Source of the DNA: Polaribacter sp.
Lineage (GTDB): Bacteria > Bacteroidota > Bacteroidia > Flavobacteriales > Flavobacteriaceae
Reading direction: 5' to 3'
DNA length: 64,000 bases
NCBI GenBank assembly: GCA_023254055.1
Contig: JALQYN010000041.1
Coordinates: forward strand, 1 to 64,000
This document shows positions 44,489-53,008 of this stretch, piece after piece. The stretch's first letter is position 1. Each line of letters opens with the position of its first letter. Position numbers and translations under genes: made by a program. The notes under the pieces were generated by a model. The model did no database searches. It had not been told where the DNA came from and worked only from the letters and a program-made list of their open reading frames with translations.

Positions 44489-45112
44489 ATGAAATCAATT
44501 ACAATCAAAGGATCTCAAAGAGAAAGCGTGGGTAAAGTAGCAACTAAAGCCTTACGTAATGCTGGTCAGGTTCCTTGCGTTATATACGGAGGAGACAAAC
44601 CATTGCATTTTTCAGCACCAGAAATTGCATTTAAAAATCTTGTGTATACTCCAAACGTTTATACTGCAACGATTGAATTAGACGGACAAAAAATAGCCGC
44701 TATTTTACAAGACATTCAGTTTCATCCAGTAACAGATAAAATCTTACACATCGATTTTTATCAATTATTTGATGATAAAGAAATTACAATGGAAATTCCT
44801 GTACATTTAGTAGGAAAAGCTCCAGGTGTTTTAAATGGTGGGTCTTTACGTTTTCCAAAACGTAAATTAAGAGTAAAAGCGTTGCCTGGTAATTTACCAG
44901 ACTTTTTTAATGCTGATATTTCTAAATTAAAAATTGGAAGTAAATTATTTGTAACAGATATTGATAGCAATAACTGTACTTTTTTACATCCAGACAACAC
45001 AGTTGTAGCACAAGTAAGAATGTCTCGTAACGCAACTGCTGAAATAGAAGATGAAGAAGAAGAAACTGAAGAAATAGCAGCAGAAGCAGAAGCTCCAGCA
45101 GCTACAGAATAA
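44489..45112 (+). CDS. rplY: Ribosomal protein bL25 (Ctc-type, with C-terminal domain)
   Basis: 5S rRNA-binding ribosomal protein of the long Ctc form. The N-terminal L25 domain spans about 4-92 ([13 protein letters not shown]-like [18 protein letters not shown]). The beta-rich TL5-type C-terminal domain (about 98-185) has [14 protein letters not shown]. The last 20 residues are an acidic Ala/Glu tail ([19 protein letters not shown]). The length is 207 aa. The operon ends at the hairpin at 45135-45165. Confidence 0.95.
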   Translation: MKSITIKGSQRESVGKVATKALRNAGQVPCVIYGGDKPLHFSAPEIAFKNLVYTPNVYTATIELDGQKIAAILQDIQFHPVTDKILHIDFYQLFDDKEITMEIPVHLVGKAPGVLNGGSLRFPKRKLRVKALPGNLPDFFNADISKLKIGSKLFVTDIDSNNCTFLHPDNTVVAQVRMSRNATAEIEDEEEETEEIAAEAEAPAATE

Positions 45113-45134
45113 ATATTTACTATTCTAATAGTAT

Positions 45135-45165
45135 AAAAAGCGTTACTTATTGTAACGCTTTTTTT
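45135..45165 (+). terminator. Rho-independent terminator after rplY
   Basis: AAAAGCGTTAC-TTATT-GTAACGCTTTT plus T-tract. Its T-tract merges into the candidate -7 box of pth. Confidence 0.85.
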
Positions 45166-45172
45166 ATTTTTG
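45165..45172 (+). promoter_or_regulatory. Candidate -7 box for pth, overlapping the rplY terminator T-tract
   Basis: TATTTTTG ends 6 nt before the pth ATG at 45179, so the transcript would be leaderless or nearly so. No -33 TTG at the usual spacing. Confidence 0.4.
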
Positions 45173-45178
45173 TGCATT

Positions 45179-45745
45179 ATGAAGAAATTTTTAATCGTTG
45201 GCTTAGGAAATATTGGCGAGAAATACGACAATACACGTCATAATATTGGATTCAAAATAGTGGATGCTTTGGCAAAAGACCATGAAGCAACTTTTGAAAC
45301 TGATAAGTTAGGTGATGTTGCTAGTTTTCGTTTTAAAGGAAGAACTTTCGTTTTATTAAAACCAAGTACATATATGAACTTGAGTGGTAAAGCAGTTAAG
45401 TATTGGATGGATAAAGAAAAAATTTCAATAGACAATACTCTAATCGTTACAGACGATTTAAATATTGATTTTGGAACTATTAGATTGAAAGGAAAAGGAA
45501 GTTCTGGCGGACATAATGGATTGAAAGATATTGAAGAAAAATTGAACACCGCAACCTATCCGAGATTTAGATTTGGTGTTGGTGCTAGCTATTCTAAAGG
45601 GCGACAAGTAGACTTTGTGTTAAGTAATTGGTCTAAAGAAGAAGAAAGTCAGTTAATAGAACGCATCCCAGTTTCTTGTAATGTAATTATTTCTTTTGGT
45701 ACAGCCGGAATGACAAATACCATGAATGCATTTAATGGAAAATAA
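45179..45745 (+). CDS. pth: Peptidyl-tRNA hydrolase
   Basis: Releases peptides from stalled peptidyl-tRNA. VGLGNIGEKYDNTRHNIGF (catalytic His in RHNIGF, about residue 21-22 from the ATG) and GSSGGHNGLKDIEEKL (about 104-119) are diagnostic. The track begins at a TTG (MCIMKK); the ATG at 45179 is preferred because it fits the family N-terminus, giving 188 aa. It is convergent with queD across a short TCGA repeat. Confidence 0.95.
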   Translation: MKKFLIVGLGNIGEKYDNTRHNIGFKIVDALAKDHEATFETDKLGDVASFRFKGRTFVLLKPSTYMNLSGKAVKYWMDKEKISIDNTLIVTDDLNIDFGTIRLKGKGSSGGHNGLKDIEEKLNTATYPRFRFGVGASYSKGRQVDFVLSNWSKEEESQLIERIPVSCNVIISFGTAGMTNTMNAFNGK

Positions 45746-45749
45746 AGTT

Positions 45750-45773
45750 GTCAGTTCGAGCGAAGTCGAGAAC
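45750..45773. repeat. TCGA-type intergenic repeat fragment, copy 2
   Basis: GTCAGTTCGAGCGAAGTCGAGAAC lies between pth and queD and shares the GTCA-TTCGAG core with 34325-34374. Its last base enters the queD stop codon. Confidence 0.5.
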
Positions 45774-46222
45774 TAATTATCACTCGCAAACCATTCTGCA
45801 AAACTCGTTTCCGTTTCTTGCAAACGCAACGAAAACAAACCAATGTTTTCTGGCAATCGTTTTTTGATTTTTGAAGCAAAATCAATCACCATCATTTCAC
45901 TAGTTGGTTGATAATCTACCAGAATTACATGATGATCTCTAGCTTTTAATTCGTTTGCCAATTCAATATGAGGTGTGTTTTTATTAAATACTGTTGCATG
46001 ATCAAACACATCTACCACTTCTTCTTTTACAATCTTTTTTAAATCAGAAAAATCAATTACCATTCCGTATTTTACTTTAGAATTGTCTGTAATAGGCTTT
46101 CCAATAACAGTTACAGAAAGTTTGTAAGAATGTCCGTGTACATTTTTACATTTTCCATCATACCCATACAACGCATGACCGGTTTCAAAATTGAATTGTT
46201 TGGTAATTCTTATTGTACTCAT
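45773..46222 (-). CDS. queD: 6-pyruvoyltetrahydropterin synthase / QueD family enzyme
   Basis: Zinc enzyme converting 7,8-dihydroneopterin triphosphate to 6-carboxytetrahydropterin for queuosine or a related pterin. The zinc ligands are in ETGHALYGYDGKCKNVHGHSY (His in GHALY and the HGH pair, with the catalytic Cys in GKCKN). The 149-aa length is typical. A 31-aa membrane-protein ORF ends 1 nt upstream. The PTPS subtype distinction is not possible from sequence alone. Confidence 0.88.
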   Translation of the reverse strand: MSTIRITKQFNFETGHALYGYDGKCKNVHGHSYKLSVTVIGKPITDNSKVKYGMVIDFSDLKKIVKEEVVDVFDHATVFNKNTPHIELANELKARDHHVILVDYQPTSEMMVIDFASKIKKRLPENIGLFSLRLQETETSFAEWFASDN

Positions 46223-46223
46223 C

Positions 46224-46319
46224 TTATTTTCTTCTGTTTTTGTTTGCTTTAAGCTTGTTGTAAAAGTACATGACTGCTAACAATACGGCCAATCCTAAAA
46301 ATAAATAATCTCCTCCCAT
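46224..46319 (-). CDS. Small single-TM protein (31 aa), not in ORF track
   Basis: Minus-strand ATG at 46319 reads MGGDYLFLGLAVLLAVMYFY then NKLKANKNRRK and TAA. It has one hydrophobic helix (about 5-20) and a strongly basic C-terminus, a normal topology for a small inner-membrane protein. It ends 1 nt before the queD start and begins 24 nt after the enoyl-CoA hydratase stop, filling the gap exactly. The positive-inside tail and tight spacing argue for coding. The function is unknown. Confidence 0.65.
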   Translation of the reverse strand: MGGDYLFLGLAVLLAVMYFYNKLKANKNRRK

Positions 46320-46343
46320 AATACTATGTTTATTGTAGTTTAA

Positions 46344-47111
46344 CTACTTTTTAAATTTTGATAATGCTTTTTTTGTAAAATCAGACAACACCAATTTGCC
46401 AGTAATTTCTGCTCTTTCTAATAATAAAGAATTCCAATTATCTGTTCCTACCCAAAATACTTTTTTCATTTCTGTAAGTGCTTCCGGATTGTAAGAGGCT
46501 AATTTTTCAGCTAAATACTCAGTTTCTTTTGTAAGTTCTTTTGATGTTTCAAAGACTTTTGAATACAAACCTTTTTTCTCAGCCCAATAGGCATTTTTCC
46601 ATTCGGTAGCAGCCATTGTTAATTCAGCCAACCCAGATACACCAATTTTACGCTCTATGGCTGGTGCAATTACAAACGGACCAATCCCTATACTAATTTC
46701 TGATAGTTTTATAGAAGCAGCTTCTGTTGCGAGTACATAATCACAAGCAGCAATTAAGCCAACGCCACCACCTACAGCTTTTCCTTGCACAGAAGCAATA
46801 ATTAATTTAGAACAAGTTCTCATGGCATTGATCAAATTGGCAAATCCAGAAAAGAATTTTTTTCCATCTTCCAAGTTGTCAATAGCAACCAATTCATCAA
46901 ATGAAGCACCAGCACAAAAGGCTTTTTCTCCTTCAGATTTTAAAATCACCACACTCACTTCTTCAATAGTAGAAATTCGGTGTAGCTCTTTTGTCAATCT
47001 ATCTAATAATGAACTCGGAAATGAATTACTTGCTGGATGACCAAATTCTATGGTTGCAATTCCATTTACAATACTAGTATATAAACTTCCTTCTGTACGT
47101 TGCGTTGTCAT
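46344..47111 (-). CDS. Enoyl-CoA hydratase/isomerase family protein
   Basis: Crotonase-fold enzyme. The oxyanion-hole segment KAFCAGASFDELVAI (about 63-77) and KAVGGGVGLIAACDYVLA (about 110-127) are conserved. The usual catalytic Glu position near SEISIGIGPF (about 137-146) holds Glu in LSEISIG. The 255-aa length is typical. It could act in fatty acid or amino acid degradation; the substrate is not determinable. The candidate promoter (47131-47138) overlaps the MATE stop codon. Confidence 0.87.
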   Translation of the reverse strand: MTTQRTEGSLYTSIVNGIATIEFGHPASNSFPSSLLDRLTKELHRISTIEEVSVVILKSEGEKAFCAGASFDELVAIDNLEDGKKFFSGFANLINAMRTCSKLIIASVQGKAVGGGVGLIAACDYVLATEAASIKLSEISIGIGPFVIAPAIERKIGVSGLAELTMAATEWKNAYWAEKKGLYSKVFETSKELTKETEYLAEKLASYNPEALTEMKKVFWVGTDNWNSLLLERAEITGKLVLSDFTKKALSKFKK

Positions 47112-47130
47112 ATAATTGAGTATAAGTATT

Positions 47131-47138
47131 CAAATTTA
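47131..47138 (-). promoter_or_regulatory. Candidate -7 box for enoyl-CoA hydratase operon
   Basis: TAAATTTG on the minus strand, 19 nt before the ATG and overlapping the MATE stop at 47136-47138. Confidence 0.35.
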
Positions 47139-48470
47139 CTGCTTTTGTGCTAGTGGAGAAAACTTTCTTTTAAATTTAAAAAATAAAAAGATCCCTCGAA
47201 AAAACATCCAAACGGTAAAAGCAATCCAAATAGCATAGAGATTAAAATCTAAATGATCAAATAGCATAAGGGTAGGAATAAATCCAATTAGCGTTGCAAA
47301 AATCAATACATTACGTAAGTATTTCATTTCTCCTAAACCCTTAAAGGTTCCGTCAAAAATAAAGGTCATCGCACACAAAGGTTGCATCGCTAAAATTATC
47401 CAAAACACTAAATAAAATTGTTCTAAAACGGCTGTTTCTTTGGTAAATAATGTTCCGATTGATTTATAAAAAACCAATCCAAAAATGATAAAAACAATCC
47501 CTAAAACGAAAGCGTATTTTAGTAGTTTTTTATTCAAAGCAATTAGCATTTTATACTCTTTTTGACCCAATAATTTACCAGATAAAATATTTCCTACACT
47601 AGCATATCCGTCTATCATAAATGCACCTAACAACCACAGATTTAAACCAATAGTATACGCAGCAATGTATTCTTTGCCATATGAAGTTGCATAGGCTGTT
47701 CCGAAATACAACGCCAAATTTAAAGCTAATGTTCTGATAAATAAATTTAAAATCATTCCCAATAATCGTTTGATTTCTGGATGGACAGGCAAAACGATCT
47801 TTAACCGAATGGATGTTTTTTTATATAATAATATTGCGGCTATCAAAGCCATTGTTATTTGCGCAATAACACTTGCATAGGCTGCACCTTTAATATACAT
47901 AGCCGGAATTACATCAGCATAACCATACACAAAAAGATAGTCTAAAATGATGTTTAATACGGCTCCTGTAATGGCAATTATCATTGGGTAATACGTATTC
48001 TGTAAGCCTCTAAAAACTCCGAAAACAGCAAAAGTGAAAAGGGTAAACGGAAAGCCAAATATTCTAATATTAAAATAATCTACACAATACATTAAAATGA
48101 TTCCTGAAGCATTGTAGAACCTAAAAATAATTTCTGAAAAAGGATAAGAAATGGCAATAACGAATAAACTTAAAACAACAACAATTGTAATTGCTTGAGT
48201 TGGTAAGGATTTTATTTCTTCTAATTTGTTAGCTCCCAGATATTGAGAAATAATAGAAGAAATAGCACTTCTAATTTGACCAAAAACCCAAACTAACATA
48301 GAAATAAAAGCACCTACAATTCCAACCGCAGCTAAAGATTCTGTAGCGTTGTTTTCTATATTACCAATGATTGCAGTATCTGTAATAGAAAGTAGTGGTT
48401 CTGCAATTCCGGCGACTAATGCTGGAATGGCGAGTTTGTTAATTTTTTTAAAGCTGATATCTGTTTTCAA
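47136..48470 (-). CDS. MATE family multidrug/toxin extrusion transporter
   Basis: An inner-membrane antiporter with 12 hydrophobic segments over 444 aa. The N-terminal pattern INKLAIPALVAGIAEPLLSITD (about 10-31) and internal GVFRGLQNTYYPMIIAI are typical of the DinF-like branch. The start codon is TTG; the in-frame upstream codons reach TGA at 48477-48479 and no ATG exists before residue 58, so the TTG is required. A TATTTTTG box at 48478-48485 would make the message leaderless. Confidence 0.9.
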   Translation of the reverse strand: MKTDISFKKINKLAIPALVAGIAEPLLSITDTAIIGNIENNATESLAAVGIVGAFISMLVWVFGQIRSAISSIISQYLGANKLEEIKSLPTQAITIVVVLSLFVIAISYPFSEIIFRFYNASGIILMYCVDYFNIRIFGFPFTLFTFAVFGVFRGLQNTYYPMIIAITGAVLNIILDYLFVYGYADVIPAMYIKGAAYASVIAQITMALIAAILLYKKTSIRLKIVLPVHPEIKRLLGMILNLFIRTLALNLALYFGTAYATSYGKEYIAAYTIGLNLWLLGAFMIDGYASVGNILSGKLLGQKEYKMLIALNKKLLKYAFVLGIVFIIFGLVFYKSIGTLFTKETAVLEQFYLVFWIILAMQPLCAMTFIFDGTFKGLGEMKYLRNVLIFATLIGFIPTLMLFDHLDFNLYAIWIAFTVWMFFRGIFLFFKFKRKFSPLAQKQ

Positions 48471-48477
48471 ATCGCTT

Positions 48478-48485
48478 CAAAAATA
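48478..48485 (-). promoter_or_regulatory. Candidate -7 box for MATE gene
   Basis: TATTTTTG on the minus strand ends 7 nt before the TTG start codon at 48470. Confidence 0.4.
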
Positions 48486-48533
48486 CTATTATTATTGTTC
48501 ATAGAATTGAATATAAGATAGATTTAAAAAGTG

Positions 48534-48541
48534 TATTTTTG
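48534..48541 (+). promoter_or_regulatory. Candidate -7 box for universal stress protein gene
   Basis: TATTTTTG 46 nt before the ATG; a TTG lies 24 nt upstream, slightly too far for the usual -33. Confidence 0.4.
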
Positions 48542-48587
48542 CAGTTCATTTATTTTATGTAATTTTCTCTAAAAATAAAAACATCAC

Positions 48588-49382
48588 ATGAAAAACATAC
48601 TTGTTCCGATCGGGTCTTCAGAAAATTCAGTAAACACGTTGCAATATGCTATTGATTTTGCTTGCGAAATTGATGCCAATGTTTTTGTGCTTAGAGCTTA
48701 CAATGTGCAACCAAAAGCAGGGACAATTATAAATGTAGATGGAATTCTAGAGCGCGAATCTAACTTGTATTTGCGTTCAGTAATTAATGCTGCCAATAGA
48801 AAAGGGAAAAATATCCAATTGATAACTGCAAAAGGAAATGTATTGGATTCTATTGATTTAGTTGAAAAAGAAATTGGAATCGATTTGATTGTAATGGGAC
48901 CAAAAAGTAACTCTATAAAAGAAGAAGTTTTTTTAGGAAGCACTTCTGGTAGTGTTGTTAAACAATCTGAAATACCTGTGTTAATTGTTCCAGAATCGTA
49001 TGTTTTTAAACCGTTTAAAGCTGTTTTAACAGCTTTTAGAACCGGAATTGTAAACAAGAAAAATGTTTTAGGTCCATTGAAATTTATAAAAAATAAATTC
49101 AATCCTGTTATCAATTTATTATTGGTTAAAACACCAAAATATGTAGATGAAGATTTGATTTTAAACGAGCAATTAGAAAGCTTAAAGTCGTCATTAACCA
49201 TCACAGAAAATGCAACTACATTTCAGGGAGTTTTAGAGCATTTTCAATCTCATCAACCAGATATGTTGTGCGTTTTTAGACGTAAAAGAGGGTTCTTTAA
49301 CAAGCTTTGGGAAAAGAATACTATTCTTAAAAAAGAGTTTCACTGTAACATTCCATTATTGGTTTTAGGAGGGAAGCAATAA
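48588..49382 (+). CDS. Universal stress protein, tandem USP domains
   Basis: A cytoplasmic USP of 264 aa. The first domain is complete: KNILVPIGSSENSVNTLQYA (about 2-21) and the nucleotide-binding MGPKS...LGSTSGSVVKQSEIPVLIVP (about 103-139). The second half (about 145-264) is a degenerate copy without the ATP motif, ending HCNIPLLVLG. It is divergent from MATE and its stop abuts that of the nuclease gene with no intervening base. Confidence 0.88.
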   Translation: MKNILVPIGSSENSVNTLQYAIDFACEIDANVFVLRAYNVQPKAGTIINVDGILERESNLYLRSVINAANRKGKNIQLITAKGNVLDSIDLVEKEIGIDLIVMGPKSNSIKEEVFLGSTSGSVVKQSEIPVLIVPESYVFKPFKAVLTAFRTGIVNKKNVLGPLKFIKNKFNPVINLLLVKTPKYVDEDLILNEQLESLKSSLTITENATTFQGVLEHFQSHQPDMLCVFRRKRGFFNKLWEKNTILKKEFHCNIPLLVLGGKQ

Positions 49383-52121
49383 TTACACATTGTGTTTTTC
49401 GTGTACCTTTTCTGTAAACGGGATTGAAACATCAAAAATTTCTTTGATCAATTCTTTAATTGCATCTATAAATTCGTCTATTCTTTCCTGAGTGATTTCA
49501 TAGTCATTTTTACCAAAATCTACTTTTAAGAAACCGCTTTTAAGGTTTTTAAAAGAGATAATTCCGCTTTCTATCTTGGTCGTTATAGACTTATTTTTAG
49601 AATACATATAGCCATACAATAAAACTTGAATAGCTTTGCTGTATTTTTCTTCTGCAATAGAAGAAATAGCAGTAACTTTTAGATTAGAAGATTCTACTTT
49701 GCCTGTTTTGTAATCTATAATTCTAGTTACACCATTTAACTCGTCAATTCTATCAACTTGACCTTTAATTGTAATAGGAAAATCAAACCCATCAATTTCT
49801 ATGGTGGTTTTTAAATTTTCTTCGGTAGCAATAATTTTTAATTCATTTTTTTCAGAAATCAATTGTTGTTCAGATTCTAAAAATCGGATAATATAATCTT
49901 TAGAGACTTCAAAAGTCAATCTATTTTTCCCTGTAAAAATATCCGAATTATGAAAGTGTTTTTTAAAGTAAAAAGAAACCAAATCATCTACTTTTAACAA
50001 CATCTCTTTAATGTTTTTTACGCTAAGAAAGCTGCCAATATAAGGCTGGTACAATGCGTCTAAAGTGTCATGAATAATAGTTCCCATTGTATTTGACGCA
50101 ACAGTTTCTTCAACTTCATTATACTCAGATAATCTTAAAACCTTTTGCGTATAAAATTGATATGGATTGTATAAATAACTAGTCAATGCAGAAGGAGAAA
50201 ACCCTTTTTTTGCAACTTCACTTAAAGAAACAATTATTTCAGGTGTTTTATCAATCTCTTTAAATTCTGCCTTTTCTGTAATTACATTCGGACTTACTTG
50301 CAGTTCCGAAATTCCGTTTTTAAGATGCAACAATTGGGCAATGAACCTGCTTTTTTCTCCACCTCCAAAAGTATCACTTTCAGAATTGTATACTAAATAA
50401 ATATTTTTTGCACGTTGCAATAGTCTAAAGAAATGATACGAGAAAATAGCATCTTTTTCTCTATAGGTAGGCAGTCCAAAATCGAGTTTTACATCAAAAG
50501 GAATAAATGTATTTTGAGTGCTGTTTTTTGGCAGTATATTTTCGTTTACAGAGGTTATAATTAGGTTTTCAAAATCTAAGACACGTGTTTCTAGCATTCC
50601 CATTAATTGCAATCCCTGTAAAGGCTCGCCTTTAAAAGAAATAGATTCGGTATGTAACAATTGATTAAATAATTGATACACTGTTTTAAATGTTTTTAGA
50701 AAATGATATTCATTTTGAAAGGTTTGCAATTGAGAAAATACAGTATGATATCTAAATAAATATTCTTTTTCCAAGGGGGTTGCTTTCTCTTTTAAAACAG
50801 CAATTAAATTTAAAATTCGGTTGATAAAATCTTGAAGATGTTCAATCGGATTAAAAATGTTACTTATAGATTCTTTAATCGATTTTTCTAAAGGGAATAC
50901 AAAAGAGGCAATTTGAGTTCTACTGATAAAAGCATCGTTGTCTTCTGCAATTTTGATGGTAATTTTATCCAACAGATTCGTTCTATCATCAATTAATAAA
51001 GGTTGTATAGAAGCATGCTTAAAAAACTGCACTACATCTTTATAGTAAAATTGTTCTGATTGAGTTTTTCCAAGTTTCTCTTGCGTTAAAAACAACTGAA
51101 AAATAGAAGTAAAAAGAGAAGTCGTAGGAATGTCTTTTAACGGATAACCCATAGTGATATTTACAGCTTCTACTTTTTTAGGTAAAGAGTTTAAAGTGAT
51201 TGGCAACAAACTTTCATCTGCTAAAACATAAGCTGTATTTTTATAATTAGATAGCTTATTTAATAACTCACCAGCATATTTTATTTGTGTAGTATTTTTT
51301 GATGCGCCTATCACTTTGATGTTTTTCTCTAATTCAAAATTAGATGAAATAGTAAGCATTGGGTTTGTTAAGTAATATTTCCATTCAGCTTTATATTTTC
51401 TGATAAATGTACCGGCTTGATGATTGTTTTTTAAAAACGAACTGTCAATATCCCAATAAACATCGGTTTTTCCTGCAGATAGTAACTGTTGAAACAAAAA
51501 CTCTTCTGCTTTATTTAGTGCGTTAAAACCCATGAAAACATAATTCTTATGCTTGTTTTTATGGATGTATGCTTCAATTTTTTTTGTGGCTTCCCTATAA
51601 ATTAACCCTTGATAGCCAATTTTTTTTTCTTCTAAGAATGTATAAAAATGACTATAATAAGTTTCTAATTTTTCTAAAAAAGAAAAATGATTTTTAACCA
51701 TTTTTGTTTCTTCAAAGGGTTTTTTAACTGACCAATTTTTTAAACGTTGAATGTCTCTTAGATAAGGGAAAATTTCTTTAGGGTTGATTAAATGTTGATC
51801 TATTTCATTAAAATCTTGTACCACTGTAAAAGCCCAAGAAATAAAATCTTCAAATTCTTCAGGTTCTGATTCTACATTCTTGTAAACTGCATAAAAATGA
51901 AATAATAACTGAATGGAATCTATTTTGTGCAATCCAGAAACTTCTTCAATAAATTGTTCTATATTGAATATTGTTGGTAAAAAACCAACATCAATCGTTT
52001 CTTTTAACGCTTGTTTTACAAAAACTCCAGCTCTCTGAGAAGGCAATACAAAAACAGTGTTTTCAAACGAGTTTTGTTTCGTCAAAATTGTTTGTAAAGT
52101 TTCTGTAATAAAAGTCTGCAT
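49383..52121 (-). CDS. AddB-like protein with PD-(D/E)XK nuclease domain
   Basis: A large cytoplasmic DNA repair protein. The N-terminus (VFVLPSQRAGVFVKQAL) resembles the inactivated helicase fold of AddB/RexB. The C-terminus carries the RecB-type nuclease: GQVDRIDELNGVTRIIDYKTGKVES gives the D...DYK catalytic core, preceded by GTIIHDTLDALY with the nuclease His. The ATG at 52121 (MQTFITETLQ) is preferred over the track start (912 aa). No recB/addA partner is visible here, so the partner must be elsewhere. Confidence 0.87.
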   Translation of the reverse strand: MQTFITETLQTILTKQNSFENTVFVLPSQRAGVFVKQALKETIDVGFLPTIFNIEQFIEEVSGLHKIDSIQLLFHFYAVYKNVESEPEEFEDFISWAFTVVQDFNEIDQHLINPKEIFPYLRDIQRLKNWSVKKPFEETKMVKNHFSFLEKLETYYSHFYTFLEEKKIGYQGLIYREATKKIEAYIHKNKHKNYVFMGFNALNKAEEFLFQQLLSAGKTDVYWDIDSSFLKNNHQAGTFIRKYKAEWKYYLTNPMLTISSNFELEKNIKVIGASKNTTQIKYAGELLNKLSNYKNTAYVLADESLLPITLNSLPKKVEAVNITMGYPLKDIPTTSLFTSIFQLFLTQEKLGKTQSEQFYYKDVVQFFKHASIQPLLIDDRTNLLDKITIKIAEDNDAFISRTQIASFVFPLEKSIKESISNIFNPIEHLQDFINRILNLIAVLKEKATPLEKEYLFRYHTVFSQLQTFQNEYHFLKTFKTVYQLFNQLLHTESISFKGEPLQGLQLMGMLETRVLDFENLIITSVNENILPKNSTQNTFIPFDVKLDFGLPTYREKDAIFSYHFFRLLQRAKNIYLVYNSESDTFGGGEKSRFIAQLLHLKNGISELQVSPNVITEKAEFKEIDKTPEIIVSLSEVAKKGFSPSALTSYLYNPYQFYTQKVLRLSEYNEVEETVASNTMGTIIHDTLDALYQPYIGSFLSVKNIKEMLLKVDDLVSFYFKKHFHNSDIFTGKNRLTFEVSKDYIIRFLESEQQLISEKNELKIIATEENLKTTIEIDGFDFPITIKGQVDRIDELNGVTRIIDYKTGKVESSNLKVTAISSIAEEKYSKAIQVLLYGYMYSKNKSITTKIESGIISFKNLKSGFLKVDFGKNDYEITQERIDEFIDAIKELIKEIFDVSIPFTEKVHEKHNV

Positions 52122-52199
52122 TAAGAAAGTCAATTTTTAGAACAAACAATGTACAAAAAGAAGCTATTTATTTTATAATATTGTTTAAAAATTATTTTT

Positions 52200-52976
52200 A
52201 TGCAAACCGATTTACAAATAGCCATTATTCAGAAAGATTTAGTTTGGGAAAACGCCAATGAGAACAAGGAAAAACTAGATGTATTATTGGAAGAAATTCA
52301 GAATGTTGATCTGATTGTTTTACCTGAAATGTTTACAACAGGTTTTTCAATGACACCAAAACCATTTGCAGAGCAAATGAATGGAAAAACGGTAGATTGG
52401 TTGCAACAAAAAGCAGCTTATTTCGATGCTGCAATTATGGGTAGTATTATTGTAAAAGAAGAAAACAACTATTTTAACAGAATGTTATTTGTGAATCCAA
52501 ATGGGGCAATTGAACACTATGATAAACGGCATACTTTTACATTGGCAGGAGAACATAAAGAATATACCTCTGGACAGTCTAAACTTATTGTTACTTATAA
52601 AGATTGGAGAATTTGTCCTTTAATTTGTTATGATTTGCGTTTCCCAGTTTGGTCTCGAAATGTAGATGATTACGATTTGTTGATTTATTCGGCAAACTGG
52701 CCAAAACCAAGAATTAACGCATGGAAAACACTTTTAAAAGCACGTGCTATAGAAAACATGTCGTATTGTATTGGTGTTAATAGAGTTGGAGTAGATGCAA
52801 ATGGTTATGAATATACCGGTAATTCTATTGCTATTGATTTTTTAGGTAATGAACTCACAGAGGTTGAAGAAAACACAGAAAAAATTATCTATGCCACGTT
52901 GAGTAAAAACGAATTGATAGCTATTAGAGAAAAATTACCATTCCTAGAAGATAAAGATCAATTTGAAATTCAATAA
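52200..52976 (+). CDS. Nitrilase-family amidohydrolase, omega-amidase (YafV/NIT2) type
   Basis: Carbon-nitrogen hydrolase with the Glu-Lys-Cys triad in VLPEMFTTGFSM (Glu about 43), YDKRHTFTLAGEH (Lys about 111) and CPLICYDLRFPVW (Cys about 144). The 258-aa length fits omega-amidase, which hydrolyses 2-oxoglutaramate or 2-oxosuccinamate as a metabolite-repair step linked to transaminations. The GRINAW-like PRINAWKTLLKARAIEN helix is also typical. It is cytoplasmic and ends at a shared terminator. Confidence 0.9.
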   Translation: MQTDLQIAIIQKDLVWENANENKEKLDVLLEEIQNVDLIVLPEMFTTGFSMTPKPFAEQMNGKTVDWLQQKAAYFDAAIMGSIIVKEENNYFNRMLFVNPNGAIEHYDKRHTFTLAGEHKEYTSGQSKLIVTYKDWRICPLICYDLRFPVWSRNVDDYDLLIYSANWPKPRINAWKTLLKARAIENMSYCIGVNRVGVDANGYEYTGNSIAIDFLGNELTEVEENTEKIIYATLSKNELIAIREKLPFLEDKDQFEIQ

Positions 52977-52981
52977 CACAA

Positions 52982-53006
52982 AAAAGAGCCTTAGAAAGGC
53001 TCTTTT
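52982..53006. terminator. Bidirectional terminator between nitrilase and desaturase genes
   Basis: AAAAGAGCC-TTAGAAA-GGCTCTTTT with a T-tract on the right and A-rich left side, between convergent stops. Confidence 0.85.
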
Positions 53007-53008
53007 TT

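Noticed and set aside
44761-45231. Minus-strand ORF of 156 aa
   Set aside because: Spans rplY, the terminator and the pth start in antisense; Ala/Ser runs mirror the acidic rplY tail.
48698-49204. Minus-strand ORF of 168 aa
   Set aside because: Antisense of the universal stress protein gene, which has intact USP motifs.
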